Source: Mycolicibacterium lutetiense (GTDB lineage: Bacteria; Actinomycetota; Actinomycetes; Mycobacteriales; Mycobacteriaceae). Taken from it: a stretch of DNA of 64,000 nt. The stretch lies in contig NZ_JAGIOP010000002.1 of NCBI RefSeq assembly GCF_017876775.1, positions 2,356,001 through 2,420,000 of the forward strand. Direction: 5' to 3'. Below the pieces are notes generated by a model, which saw nothing but the letters and a program-made list of their open reading frames with translations, ran no database searches and was not told the DNA's origin. The position numbers were made by a program, and so were the translations under genes. This document shows, piece by piece, positions 46,140 to 54,761 of the stretch; position 1 is the stretch's first letter; each line of letters begins with the position of its first letter.

Positions 46140-47250
46140 TGCTCAACCGCTCGGTGGCGGCCAGATAGTCCTCGATGAACTCGCGCACCACCTCGCGGGC
46201 CGGCTTGATCTTGTTCATCAAACCGACGCCCTGCCCGACGAAGTAGGTGGCCAGTGCCTGTGCGCCCGGATGCCCTTGGGCGGCAAGCACATCGACCCGG
46301 CGGATGATCGGCTCGGCCAGCATGTTCTGCAGCGGTAGCGGAAGGGTCTGGTGGCCGCCGGTATTCGGCTGCCAGGCGTCGGTCCACTCCGACTTGAGCT
46401 GGCGGGCCGGCTTGCCCGTCCGCCCGGTGGAGCGCACGGTGTCCCGCGAGGTCGCCTCCAGCATCTTCTGCACAGTGTGCGGCGCGGTCTCGGCTTCCTC
46501 GGTCGTCAGCCATACCGACCCGGTCCAGGCGCCCGCGGCGCCCATCGCAACGGTCGCGGCCATCTGCCGTCCGGTGACGATGCCGCCGGCGGCCAGCACC
46601 GGAATGTCGCTACCGGCAGAGTCCAGCGCTTCAATTACTTCGGGGATCAGCACCAGCGTCGACACCTCACCACAGTGCCCACCGGCCTCGGTGCCCTGCG
46701 CGACGATCAGGTCCACCCCGGCCTGCACCTGCTTGAGGGCATGCTCGCGGGCACCCACGAGGGCGGCGACCGGAACCCCACGTTCGCGGCCGGCCTCGAT
46801 CATGTAGTCCGGCGGTACGCCCAGCGCGTTGGCGATCAGCTTGATCGGATGGCTCATCGCCACGTCCAGTAATTCGCGACCGGTGTCGCCGGACAGCGAG
46901 GATCCGCCAAAACGCTGCTTCTCCTCGGGCTCGATGCCGTGATCGGCCAGCAGTCGCGCAACGAACTCGCGGTACTCGGCGGGGATGCGGTCGGTGAGTT
47001 GGCCGCGCGACAGTTTCTCGCCCTTGCCCTCGAACTTCGCCGGCACGATGATGTCGGCGCCGTAGGGCTTGCCGCCCACCTGCTCGTCGATCCAGGACAG
47101 CTCCTGGTCCAACTGCTCGGGGGTGTAGGCGGTGGCGCCCAGCACACCGAAGCCCCCGGCGTTGGTCACCGCCGCCACCACGTCACGGCAGTGACTGAAG
47201 GCGAAGAGCGGAAAGTCGATACCGAACTGCTCACAGATGGCGGGTTTCAC
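46123..47250 (-). CDS. Nitronate monooxygenase family protein
   Basis: FMN-dependent TIM-barrel enzyme of 375 aa of the NMO/2-nitropropane dioxygenase group. FAFSHCRDVVAAVTNAGGFG near the start, VDLIVAQGTEAGGHCGEVST (FMN contact and catalytic His), VLAAGGIVTGRQMAATVAMG and GAWTGSVWLTTEEAETAP are typical. The C-terminal 120 residues form an extra region often seen in actinobacterial members. GTG 47250. The true substrate may be a nitronate or an enoyl-like compound. Confidence 0.9.
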   Translation of the reverse strand: MKPAICEQFGIDFPLFAFSHCRDVVAAVTNAGGFGVLGATAYTPEQLDQELSWIDEQVGGKPYGADIIVPAKFEGKGEKLSRGQLTDRIPAEYREFVARLLADHGIEPEEKQRFGGSSLSGDTGRELLDVAMSHPIKLIANALGVPPDYMIEAGRERGVPVAALVGAREHALKQVQAGVDLIVAQGTEAGGHCGEVSTLVLIPEVIEALDSAGSDIPVLAAGGIVTGRQMAATVAMGAAGAWTGSVWLTTEEAETAPHTVQKMLEATSRDTVRSTGRTGKPARQLKSEWTDAWQPNTGGHQTLPLPLQNMLAEPIIRRVDVLAAQGHPGAQALATYFVGQGVGLMNKIKPAREVVREFIEDYLAATERLSNSLPD

Positions 47251-47309
47251 CCCGTCAGTATTGGCACCCCGACTTGACGGGTGTCAAGAGGGGCCCTCTC
47301 AGCGCGCGG

Positions 47310-48086
47310 TCACGGCAGTTCGAACGGCAGCGTCACCCCGTCGTGGGCGAGACAGTGCGTGCAGGCGCGCTCGACGTCGACAGTCTCCAGAGCCTCGTGC
47401 ACGAGCTTCTTGAACGGCACCAGGTTACGTTCGAACTCGGCGAAGACGTCCACCGTCGTCACCCCCGAGCCCGTCTCGATCCCGGCGTCCAGGTCCGTGA
47501 CCAAAGCGATTGCCGCATAACACATCTCGAGCTCACGGGCCAGCACCGCCTCTGGGTAACCGGTCATGTTCACCAGGGTGAAACCCTGATCGGCGAACCA
47601 CCGGCTCTCCGCGCGGGTGGAGAACCGCGGACCCTGGATCACCACCATGGTCCCGCCGTCGACCACACCGGGAAGCCCCGTCGCGGCAGACCGCAATGCC
47701 GGGCAGTACGGATCGGCGAAACCGACATGGATACCGCCGGAATCGAAGTACGTGTCGGCCCGGCCGCGGGTGCGGTCCACCAGCTGATCGGGCACCACGA
47801 TCGAACCCGGGCCCAGTTCCGCGGTCAGGCTGCCCACCGCACACGGAGCCAAGATCCGTCGCACGCCCAGCGTGCGCAACGCCCACATATTGGCCCGATA
47901 CGGAACCGTGTGCGGCGAGTACTCGTGATTCACCCCGTGCCGGGGCAGGAACGCCACCTCATGCTCACCCACCATGCCGACCGTGATCGGCGCGCTCGGC
48001 GCCCCATAGGGAGTGTCCACGGTGACGGCGCGGGCCTGCGGCCCGAAGAACGAATAGAACCCGCTACCGCCGATGACGCCGAGCAT
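47310..48086 (-). CDS. mtnP: S-methyl-5'-thioadenosine phosphorylase
   Basis: Trimeric nucleoside phosphorylase of 258 aa (Rv0535-like). IGGSGFYSFFG near the start (phosphate loop), FLPRHGVNHEYSPHTVPYRA, VIQGPRFSTRAESRWFADQG and the substrate block NMTGYPEAVLARELEMCYA. It cleaves methylthioadenosine from polyamine synthesis to adenine and methylthioribose-1-phosphate. ATG 48086, 6 bp after the stop of the small acidic protein gene upstream. Confidence 0.93.
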   Translation of the reverse strand: MLGVIGGSGFYSFFGPQARAVTVDTPYGAPSAPITVGMVGEHEVAFLPRHGVNHEYSPHTVPYRANMWALRTLGVRRILAPCAVGSLTAELGPGSIVVPDQLVDRTRGRADTYFDSGGIHVGFADPYCPALRSAATGLPGVVDGGTMVVIQGPRFSTRAESRWFADQGFTLVNMTGYPEAVLARELEMCYAAIALVTDLDAGIETGSGVTTVDVFAEFERNLVPFKKLVHEALETVDVERACTHCLAHDGVTLPFELP

Positions 48087-48092
48087 GCAGCG

Positions 48093-48374
48093 CTATTCGC
48101 CCTTGTCCTGATCGGGGGTCACGACGTCGGCCGCTACGTCCTCGGCCTCCGGCGCCCCGAATTCATCGTCGAAGTCGTCGAAATCCTCATTGGCCTTGCG
48201 GGCGCCGTCGGCGATCTCGAAGACATCGGTGGCCAGGCCGCCGATGACCGTCGCGACGTCCTTGACGGCCGTGGTGATGATCGAGGTGACCTGCCCGACC
48301 GTCGAGGCCACGGCCTCGACGGATTCCTGCAGCACGTCCTTGCCGATCTCGGTCTTGCTGAGCTGCTCCTTCAT
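48093..48374 (-). CDS. Small acidic hypothetical protein
   Basis: Protein of 93 aa with no recognised domain. The N-terminal 60 residues are predicted helical and amphipathic (EQLSKTEIGKDVLQESVEAV, TSIITTAVKDVATVIGGLAT). The C-terminus is strongly acidic (ANEDFDDFDDEFGAPEAEDV). ATG 48374; divergent from menA by 50 bp and cotranscribed with mtnP. A membrane-surface or protein-binding role would be speculation. Confidence 0.72.
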   Translation of the reverse strand: MKEQLSKTEIGKDVLQESVEAVASTVGQVTSIITTAVKDVATVIGGLATDVFEIADGARKANEDFDDFDDEFGAPEAEDVAADVVTPDQDKGE

Positions 48375-48424
48375 GACGCTCAGTGTAGGAGTCCGCGCGG
48401 CCCCGCACCCGGCCAGCTCATACG

Positions 48425-49303
48425 ATGACCGTCGTGGCCAGTTTCGCGCAATGGATCTCCGGCGCCCGTCCCCGCACCCTGCCCAACGCCGTCGCCCCGG
48501 TGCTCGCCGGTACCGGGGCCGCCGCCTGGACAGGATCGGCGGTGTGGTGGAAAGCGTTGCTGGCGCTGGCCGTATCGCTCGCGCTGATCATCGGTGTCAA
48601 CTACGCCAACGACTACTCCGACGGCATCCGCGGCACCGACGACGTGCGCTCGGGCCCGTTGCGCCTGGTGGGTTCCAAGCTGGCCTCACCACGGGCCGTG
48701 CTGACCGCTGCCGTCGTGAGCCTGGTGGTCGGCGCGGTGGCCGGGCTGGTGCTCGCAGCGTTCAGCGCGCCGTGGCTGATCGCGGTCGGCGCAGCGTGCA
48801 TCGCCGGCGCCTGGCTCTACACCGGCGGCAAGAAGCCCTACGGCTACCTCGGCCTGGGCGAAGTCGCGGTGTTCATCTTCTTCGGGCTGGTCGCGGTGCT
48901 GGGCACGCAGTACACCCAGGCCCTGCGCGTCGACTGGGTCGGCCTGGTCGCGGCGGTGGCCATGGGCTCGCTGTCCTCGGCCGTGCTGGTAGCCAACAAC
49001 CTGCGCGACATCCCCACCGACAGCCAGTCGGGCAAGATCACGCTGGCCGTGCGACTCGGCGATGCGCGCACCCGGCAGCTGTATCAACTGCTGGTCGGCG
49101 TGGCCCTGGTGTTGCCGCTCGTACTCATGCTCGCCACCCCGTGGTGCGCAGTGGGGCTGCTCGCGGTGGTGCCGGCGGTGCGTGGACTGCGACCGGTGCG
49201 CGACGGCAGCACCGGCGCCCAGCTGATCCCGGTGCTACGCGATACCGGGCTGACCATGCTGGTGTGGGCGATCGCGGTGTCGTTGGCCCTGTTCCTGGGG
49301 TAG
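48425..49303 (+). CDS. menA: 1,4-Dihydroxy-2-naphthoate prenyltransferase
   Basis: UbiA-family integral membrane prenyltransferase of 292 aa with about eight TM helices. It joins DHNA to a polyprenyl diphosphate to give demethylmenaquinone. First Asp-rich motif [15 protein letters not shown] at about residue 60; second region [20 protein letters not shown] at about 195; [14 protein letters not shown] is also MenA-like. ATG 48425. It completes, with menB, C, D, E and G in this window, most of the pathway after isochorismate. Confidence 0.95.
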   Translation: MTVVASFAQWISGARPRTLPNAVAPVLAGTGAAAWTGSAVWWKALLALAVSLALIIGVNYANDYSDGIRGTDDVRSGPLRLVGSKLASPRAVLTAAVVSLVVGAVAGLVLAAFSAPWLIAVGAACIAGAWLYTGGKKPYGYLGLGEVAVFIFFGLVAVLGTQYTQALRVDWVGLVAAVAMGSLSSAVLVANNLRDIPTDSQSGKITLAVRLGDARTRQLYQLLVGVALVLPLVLMLATPWCAVGLLAVVPAVRGLRPVRDGSTGAQLIPVLRDTGLTMLVWAIAVSLALFLG

Positions 49304-49320
49304 TCGGCCGTCCGAACTCC

Positions 49321-49394
49321 TTCCCCGCCGAGCAGACGCGAAAGCACCCTGCGGAGGCTATTTTCGGGTACCTACGCGTCTGCTCGGCGGGGAA
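49321..49394. repeat. Dispersed palindrome, copy A
   Basis: TTCCCCGCCGAGCAGACGCG (49321-49340) is perfectly complementary to 49375-49394, a 20-bp stem. The inner part (GGGTACCTACGCG on the right, AAAGCACCC on the left) pairs only partly. It begins 18 bp after menA and shares the core GAGCAGACGCG and GGGTACC with copies B and C. Confidence 0.82.
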
Positions 49395-49464
49395 AATGGG
49401 GAGGTTATCCCCAGGCTGCAGATTGCATCTTCTGCGGGGGCGCGGGTACATCCACGATCGAAAC

Positions 49465-50346
49465 GTGTCAATCGATGAACTCTTCGCCGCGAACAGCGGA
49501 GTGGCCACCACCGCGCAACTGACCACCCTGATGACCCGCAAGATGGTCGCCTCACTGGTGCGGTCCGGCTCGATCGTGCGGGTACGCCGCGGCGTTTATG
49601 CCCCGCACCCTCCAGACATCGCCGATCGGTTGGCCGCCCTCGACCTCCTCAACGAGAACCCCGTCGTCGCCTGCATGGCCACAGCCGCCGCGATGTACGG
49701 CTTCGATACCGAGAACGACGACCGCCTCCACATCCTCGATCCCGGTGTCCGTATCCGTCCCGACGCCGAAGTGATGGTGCATCAACGGCTCGGCGCGCCA
49801 TTGCGACGCGTGTCGGGACGGCTCGCGACCGCACCTGCGTGGACCGCGGTGGAGATCGCGCGCACGCTGCGCCGGCCTAGAGCGCTGGCCACACTCGACA
49901 CCGCCCTGCGCGTCAACGCCTGTACTGCAGCGGAGTTCGACGCCGCGGCTCTCGAGCAGAAAGGGCGCCGCGGCATCGTCGCCGTGCGGGGCCTGCTGCC
50001 GCATGCTGACCCTCGGGCCGAGTCCCCGATGGAAAGCGAGATGCGTCTGGTCTTCATCGACTGGGCGGTGCCGCCTCCCGAACTTCAATACGAGATCACC
50101 GACCGCAGTGGCAAGACCTGGCGGGTCGACTTTGCCTGGCCTCAAGTCAAATTGGCCGCCGAATACGACAGCATCGAGTGGCATGCGAATCCCGCCGCGT
50201 TCACACATGATCGGATCAAGTCGGCGCGGCTGCAGGAATGCGGTTGGACCACCATCCCGGCGGTGGTGGATGACATCCGCAAGCACCCCGAGCATCTGGT
50301 GCGCCAGGTGCTCGGACACCTGAACTACCCCGCGCTGGCCGGCTGA
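49465..50346 (+). CDS. AbiEi-like / DUF559-type protein
   Basis: Protein of 293 aa. The N-terminus is a winged-helix antitoxin-like domain of the AbiEi_4 kind (VATTAQLTTLMTRKMVASLV, GSIVRVRRGVYAP). The C-terminal 100 residues resemble a DUF559/Vsr-like PD-(D/E)xK nuclease fold (SPMESEMRLVFIDWAVPPPE, TWRVDFAWPQVKLAAEYDS, CGWTTIPAVVDDI). Such proteins are common and usually solitary in actinobacteria; no AbiEii toxin gene is adjacent. GTG 49465 is chosen as the first start before the domain. It lies between two copies of the same palindrome and is absent, as far as recalled, from this site in M. tuberculosis. Confidence 0.78.
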   Translation: MSIDELFAANSGVATTAQLTTLMTRKMVASLVRSGSIVRVRRGVYAPHPPDIADRLAALDLLNENPVVACMATAAAMYGFDTENDDRLHILDPGVRIRPDAEVMVHQRLGAPLRRVSGRLATAPAWTAVEIARTLRRPRALATLDTALRVNACTAAEFDAAALEQKGRRGIVAVRGLLPHADPRAESPMESEMRLVFIDWAVPPPELQYEITDRSGKTWRVDFAWPQVKLAAEYDSIEWHANPAAFTHDRIKSARLQECGWTTIPAVVDDIRKHPEHLVRQVLGHLNYPALAG

Positions 50347-50376
50347 TTCCCACTACCTTCGCCACCACCTCCCTCG

Positions 50377-50434
50377 CGAGCAGACGCGTAGGTACCCGAC
50401 ACGCGCGAGTTTCGGGTACCTACGCGTCTGCTCG
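50377..50434. repeat. Dispersed palindrome, copy B
   Basis: Perfect 23-bp inverted repeat: arms 50377-50399 and 50412-50434, each containing GAGCAGACGCG and GGTACCC (or complement), with a 12-nt loop. It begins 30 bp after the AbiEi-like gene and ends 18 bp before the MHS transporter start. The right arms of A and B share GGGTACCTACGCGTCTGCTC. Confidence 0.85.
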
Positions 50435-50452
50435 GCGGTAAGACTAGGCCGC

Positions 50453-51799
50453 ATGACCACTTCGACCGAGGCGCATCAGCCCGCACCGTCGGGCCGCGCC
50501 GAAACCCGCCGCGCCATCTGGAACACCATCCGAGGCTCGTCGGGCAACCTCGTCGAGTGGTACGACGTCTACGTCTACACCGTGTTCGCCACCTATTTCG
50601 AAGCGCAGTTCTTCGACCCGGCCGACAAGAACGCGACCATCTACGTCTACGCAATCTTCGCGGTCACCTTCCTCACCCGGCCGATCGGCTCATGGTTCTT
50701 CGGCCGCTACGCCGACCGACGTGGCCGCCGCGCCGCGCTGACCTTCAGCGTCTCGTTGATGGCGCTGTGCTCACTGGTCATCGCGCTGGTGCCGTCGCGC
50801 GAAACCATCGGTGTGGCAGCGCCGATCATCCTCATCCTGTGCCGGTTGGTGCAGGGCTTCGCGACCGGCGGCGAGTACGGCACCTCGGCGACCTACATGT
50901 CCGAGGCCGCCACCCGGGAACGGCGCGGCTTCTTCTCCTCGTTCCAGTACGTGACCCTGGTGGGCGGTCACGTGCTGGCCCAGTTCACCCTGCTGATCAT
51001 CCTGACCACGCTCAGTACCGAGCAGGTCCATGAATTCGGTTGGCGCATCGGCTTTGCCATCGGCGGTGTGGCCGCGATCGTGGTGTTCTGGCTGCGGCGG
51101 ACCATGGACGAATCACTGTCCCCGGAGCAACTCGAAGCGATCCGGGAAGGCAAGGACAAGAGTTCGGGCTCGCTGAGCGAACTGCTCACCCGGTACGCGA
51201 AGCCACTGTTGCTGTGCTTCCTGATCACCTTGGGCGGCACGGTCGCGTTCTACACGTACAGCGTCAACGCACCGGCGATCGTCAAGACCGCCTACAAGGA
51301 CCAGGCGATGACGGCCACCTGGATCAACCTGATCGGGCTGATCTTCCTGATGGCGATCCAACCCATCGGCGGAATCATCAGCGACAGGGTCGGCCGCAAA
51401 CCGCTGCTGGTGTGGTTCGGTGTCGGCGGCGTGATCTACACCTACATCCTGATCACCTATCTGCCCCAGACACATTCACCGATCCAGTCCTTCGTCCTGG
51501 TGGCGGTCGGCTATGTGATCCTGACCGGATACACCTCGATCAATGCGTTGGTGAAGTCCGAGCTGTTCCCCTCGCATGTGCGGGCGCTGGGGGTGGGAGT
51601 CGGCTATGCACTGGCGAATTCGATGTTCGGCGGGACCGCACCGGTGATCTACAAGGCGCTCGAACAGGGCGGTCACGTGCCGTGGTTCATCACGTACGTC
51701 ACGGTGTGTATCGCCATCTCGCTGGTGGTGTACGTGTTCTTCCTCAAGAACAAGACCGAAACCTACCTGGACCGGGAGAAGGGCGCGGCCTTCACCTGA
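50453..51799 (+). CDS. MHS-type major facilitator transporter (KgtP-like)
   Basis: MFS permease of 448 aa with 12 TM helices, of the metabolite:H+ symporter subfamily. SSGNLVEWYDVYVYTVFATY is the subfamily N-terminal signature, FGRYADRRGRRAALTFS is the loop 2-3 motif, GFATGGEYGTSATYMSEAAT and ISDRVGRKPLLVW follow. KgtP carries 2-oxoglutarate; other members carry proline, citrate or shikimate, so the substrate is open. ATG 50453. Confidence 0.9.
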   Translation: MTTSTEAHQPAPSGRAETRRAIWNTIRGSSGNLVEWYDVYVYTVFATYFEAQFFDPADKNATIYVYAIFAVTFLTRPIGSWFFGRYADRRGRRAALTFSVSLMALCSLVIALVPSRETIGVAAPIILILCRLVQGFATGGEYGTSATYMSEAATRERRGFFSSFQYVTLVGGHVLAQFTLLIILTTLSTEQVHEFGWRIGFAIGGVAAIVVFWLRRTMDESLSPEQLEAIREGKDKSSGSLSELLTRYAKPLLLCFLITLGGTVAFYTYSVNAPAIVKTAYKDQAMTATWINLIGLIFLMAIQPIGGIISDRVGRKPLLVWFGVGGVIYTYILITYLPQTHSPIQSFVLVAVGYVILTGYTSINALVKSELFPSHVRALGVGVGYALANSMFGGTAPVIYKALEQGGHVPWFITYVTVCIAISLVVYVFFLKNKTETYLDREKGAAFT

Positions 51800-51818
51800 C
51801 AGCCCCGCTAGCGTGGCC

Positions 51819-52127
51819 TTAGCCGGCTTTCGGCGGCTCTTCGCCGCGCAACCGTGCCTGCAGCTGCTCACGATCCGTGCGCCGCCGCTCGTCGACCGAC
51901 GCGATGGACGCGGTCGCCCGTTCACGCAACGGCCGGAACAACCAGATCCCCAACGGCAGCGCGATCACGAGCGCGAACAGCAGAGCCACCACTATCGGGA
52001 AATCGGCGATGACCAAATGCCCCAGCCCGTAGATCGCGGCGGCCAGCACAGCGACCAGCACAAGCCTGGCAATGAGGTAAACCACGACGTCGGCGACCAT
52101 GCGGGAGGTCGAACCACTTCCTGACAC
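51819..52127 (-). CDS. DUF4229 membrane protein (Rv0531 homolog)
   Basis: Protein of 102 aa with two TM helices (about 13-36 and 42-64), then a basic/acidic helical tail (RERATASIASVDERRRTDRE). Family DUF4229. GTG 52127; its stop lies 19 bp from the convergent MHS transporter stop, and it is divergent from a tiny membrane protein. Function unknown. Confidence 0.83.
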   Translation of the reverse strand: MSGSGSTSRMVADVVVYLIARLVLVAVLAAAIYGLGHLVIADFPIVVALLFALVIALPLGIWLFRPLRERATASIASVDERRRTDREQLQARLRGEEPPKAG

Positions 52128-52175
52128 GCTCCGAGCCTACCGACGACGCGTATATTCGGAGAAAGGAGGTTTCGA

Positions 52176-52337
52176 GTGGCGTATCTACTCCTGCTCATAG
52201 CCGCGGCAAGCCTGGTGTATCTCGGCTGGCGGCTGGCGCGGGTCTCTGGCAGTCAACCCAAAACCCGGGTGATCGGTCCCGACGACGACCCAGAATTCCT
52301 GCGTCGACTCGGGCACGGCGACAATCCGCGCAACTAG
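52176..52337 (+). CDS. Very small membrane protein, 53 aa (Rv0530A-like)
   Basis: Short gene of 53 codons from GTG 52176: one N-terminal TM helix (MAYLLLLIAAASLVYLGWRL) and a short polar tail with DDDPEFLRRLGHGDN. An excellent AAAGGAGG ribosome site lies at 52162-52169, 6 nt before the start, and TATATT at 52151-52156 may be a -10. A small gene (Rv0530A) sits at the same place in M. tuberculosis. The last 4 bp overlap the convergent ATPase gene. Confidence 0.72.
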   Translation: MAYLLLLIAAASLVYLGWRLARVSGSQPKTRVIGPDDDPEFLRRLGHGDNPRN

Positions 52338-53698
52338 CGGATCTCGGACGCGCGGTTCGCTGAGCGACGTGCGCCGGCGAAGTCGGACGCCACCACGGCA
52401 GCCAGCTCGATCAGCGCCTCCCGGGTGCCGGGCTTGAGCCGATCCAGGCTGATCTCGGCGCCCTCCTCCAGATGGGGGTCGAACGGCACCAGCCGCACCG
52501 CACGGCAGCGCCGGGAGAAGTGGTCCACCACCTTGGACAGATCCACCTTGCCCGAGCGTGGGCGCACCGCATTGATCACCGCGATGGAGTTGCGCACCAG
52601 ATCCTGATGCCCATGGGCGTCGAGCCAGTCCAGCGTCGCCGAGGCACTGCGCGCACCGTCCACCGAACCCGAGCTGATCACGACCAGTACGTCGGCCTTG
52701 GACAGCACCGCCGACATCGCCGAGTGCATCAACCCCGTTCCACAGTCGGTGAGCACCAGGCTGTAGAACCGCTCCAACACCTCCAACGCACGCAGATAGT
52801 CGTCGGAGCTGAACGCCTCGGACACCGCGGGATCGCTCTCGGACGCCAGCACTTCCAGCCGACTCGGCCCCTGCGAGGTGTACGCCCGCACATCGCTGTA
52901 GCGCTCGATGCCTTCGGCGTCGCGCAGCAGGTGGCGCACCGTCGCAGCGGTCTCCAGCGGCACCTTCTGGCTCAACGTGCCCCGGTCGGGGTTGGCGTCC
53001 ACCGCCACCACCCGGTCACCACGGATCGAGGCGAACGTGGCACCCAGCGTCGCGGTGATCGTGGTCTTGCCCACGCCACCTTTCAGCGACATCACCGCGA
53101 TCCGGTAGCAGCCCTGCAACGGCTGGCTGACCTCGCCGAGCAGGGTGTTGTGGTGGGTGGCCTTGGGGCTCTCGCCGACATTGATCTGCTTGAACGACGC
53201 CACGTAGAGGGCCTTGCGCCAGCCCGCGGTGGGCGGGTTCTTGCGTTGGCCGAGCAGCGCGTCGGTGGAAAGGTCCCGATACGGCGTGGCGAAGTCTCCC
53301 GCGGCGGGCCGCGCATCCACTCCCACGACGGGCCGCGCCGGTGCGGCGGGCTGTCCGGGCAGGACGGGCTGTCCCGGTGCCGGCGCCGCGAAAAACCGGG
53401 CAGGCGGTCCGTCGAAACTTGCGGGCACCGGCGGTGCGGTGATCACCGGGATACCGCGCGGCGGTGTCGGGGCGGTCCACTCGGCGGGCAGCGGTGTCGA
53501 GACACCGGGCTCGGAGGGATTGCTGAACCGCTGCTGCCCGCGGAATCCGGGTATCGGAGCGAATACCGACGGGACCAGCGGCGGCTCGGAGACCGGGGTG
53601 TCTGTTGACGGTTCGCCGGTGTCCTGCGGCGCAGGATCCTGCGCTTCGGACGGCACGACCACCGGCTCCACTACGGGCTCAGACACTGGCTCGGACAC
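52334..53698 (-). CDS. MinD/ParA-like ATPase with Pro-rich N-terminus (Rv0530 homolog)
   Basis: Protein of 454 aa. Residues 1-140 are low-complexity, Pro/Glu-rich and probably disordered. A short conserved segment (KALYVASFKQINVGESPKAT) precedes a SIMIBI-class ATPase domain with deviant Walker A LKGGVGKTTITATLG (about 205-219), VVAVDANPDRGTLSQK and VLTDCGTGLMHSAM (Walker B region). The layout is like ESX-linked EspI and other mycobacterial MinD-like proteins. It lies upstream of nothing on its strand but the Rv0530A-like 3' end. Role, perhaps in polar or envelope organisation, is not shown. Confidence 0.87.
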   Translation of the reverse strand: MSEPVSEPVVEPVVVPSEAQDPAPQDTGEPSTDTPVSEPPLVPSVFAPIPGFRGQQRFSNPSEPGVSTPLPAEWTAPTPPRGIPVITAPPVPASFDGPPARFFAAPAPGQPVLPGQPAAPARPVVGVDARPAAGDFATPYRDLSTDALLGQRKNPPTAGWRKALYVASFKQINVGESPKATHHNTLLGEVSQPLQGCYRIAVMSLKGGVGKTTITATLGATFASIRGDRVVAVDANPDRGTLSQKVPLETAATVRHLLRDAEGIERYSDVRAYTSQGPSRLEVLASESDPAVSEAFSSDDYLRALEVLERFYSLVLTDCGTGLMHSAMSAVLSKADVLVVISSGSVDGARSASATLDWLDAHGHQDLVRNSIAVINAVRPRSGKVDLSKVVDHFSRRCRAVRLVPFDPHLEEGAEISLDRLKPGTREALIELAAVVASDFAGARRSANRASEIR

Positions 53699-53786
53699 GA
53701 ATTCCCCTCATCTCCCCACGCCTTCCGACCGGACCGCAGCCGCCCCACCCTCGGGGCGCACGGTCACCTCACCAATCCGACGGCGC

Positions 53787-54761
53787 CTAGCCGACCCCCG
53801 CGTACGAATGCAGGCCCACCGTCACCAGGTTGATGAAGAACAAGTTGAAAACCATTGCGACGAAACCGACCACGTTGATCCAGGCCGACTTACGGTCCCG
53901 CCAACCCGCAGTGGAGCGCGCATGCAGATACGCCGCGTACACCACCCAAGCGATGAACGACACCGTTTCCTTGGGGTCCCAGCCCCAGTACCGGCCCCAG
54001 GCCTCCTCGGCCCAGATCGCGCCGAAGATCACGCCGAAACCGAAGATCGGGAACGCGAAGATCGTGGTGCGGTAGGCAATCCGGTCCAAGGTCTGCGCGT
54101 CGGGCAGCCGGGCGATTATCCGCGGGACGACGCCCTCCCGGCCGGGCTCTCCGAGCGGCGACATCTTGAGCAGGAACAGGATGCTGGCCACACCGGCCAC
54201 CAGGAACACCCCGGAGCCGAGGCTCACCACCGACACGTGGATGGGAAGCCAGTAAGACTGCAGCGCGGGCATCACGGGCGCGGCGTTGGAGTACAGCCAG
54301 CGCCCCGAGACCGTCAGCAGGATCAGCACCGGAACCAGGACGAACACCCACAGCGCGCGGTACTGCGGCTTGCGCAGCACCACCGCGGCCGCGATCAGGC
54401 CGCAGAAACTGGTCAGGTTGATGAACTCGTACATGTTGCCCCACGGCACCCGCGAGGTGGCCAGGCCACGCAACACGATGCAGATGAACAGCATGCCGAT
54501 GCCGACGTAGGTGAGCGCCAGGCCGGTCTTGCCGATGCGCTCGTCGAACGTGGGCCGGGGTTCCTCGACGACGACGCCGGGGGTGGCGCTGTCCGCGCCG
54601 ACGGTGGCGCCGACCAGTTCACGGGACTCGACTTTGCGACCGCGGCTGGATGCGAGTTCCACCGCGAGCAGGATCAGCGCCCCGACCAGGACGACGACCG
54701 ACGACGTGAACGCCCAGTCGGAGTACCGGGCCAGCCCGATGTCGATGTGATCGGTATTCAC
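53787..54761 (-). CDS. ccsA: Cytochrome c maturation protein CcsA/CcsB (system II haem handling)
   Basis: Membrane protein of 324 aa with about eight TM helices. It carries the haem-handling WWD motif (WGRYWGWDPKETVSFIAW, then VVYAAYLHARS) and conserved His residues (WLPIHVSVVSLG near residue 190, VGLHSYAGVG at the end) that would ligate haem. With ResB it exports haem and attaches it to apocytochrome c. Its ATG overlaps the resB stop. Annotated in databases as either CcsA or CcsB; matches Rv0529. Confidence 0.94.
   Translation of the reverse strand: MNTDHIDIGLARYSDWAFTSSVVVLVGALILLAVELASSRGRKVESRELVGATVGADSATPGVVVEEPRPTFDERIGKTGLALTYVGIGMLFICIVLRGLATSRVPWGNMYEFINLTSFCGLIAAAVVLRKPQYRALWVFVLVPVLILLTVSGRWLYSNAAPVMPALQSYWLPIHVSVVSLGSGVFLVAGVASILFLLKMSPLGEPGREGVVPRIIARLPDAQTLDRIAYRTTIFAFPIFGFGVIFGAIWAEEAWGRYWGWDPKETVSFIAWVVYAAYLHARSTAGWRDRKSAWINVVGFVAMVFNLFFINLVTVGLHSYAGVG

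Noticed and set aside
47274..48428. + strand frame of 384 codons opposite mtnP
   Set aside because: Antisense to MTA phosphorylase and the small acidic protein; no motifs.
53735..53765. Short GC-rich stem (GCCCC/GGGGC) between the ATPase and ccsA genes
   Set aside because: Only about 6 bp of stem; easily due to chance in GC-rich DNA.
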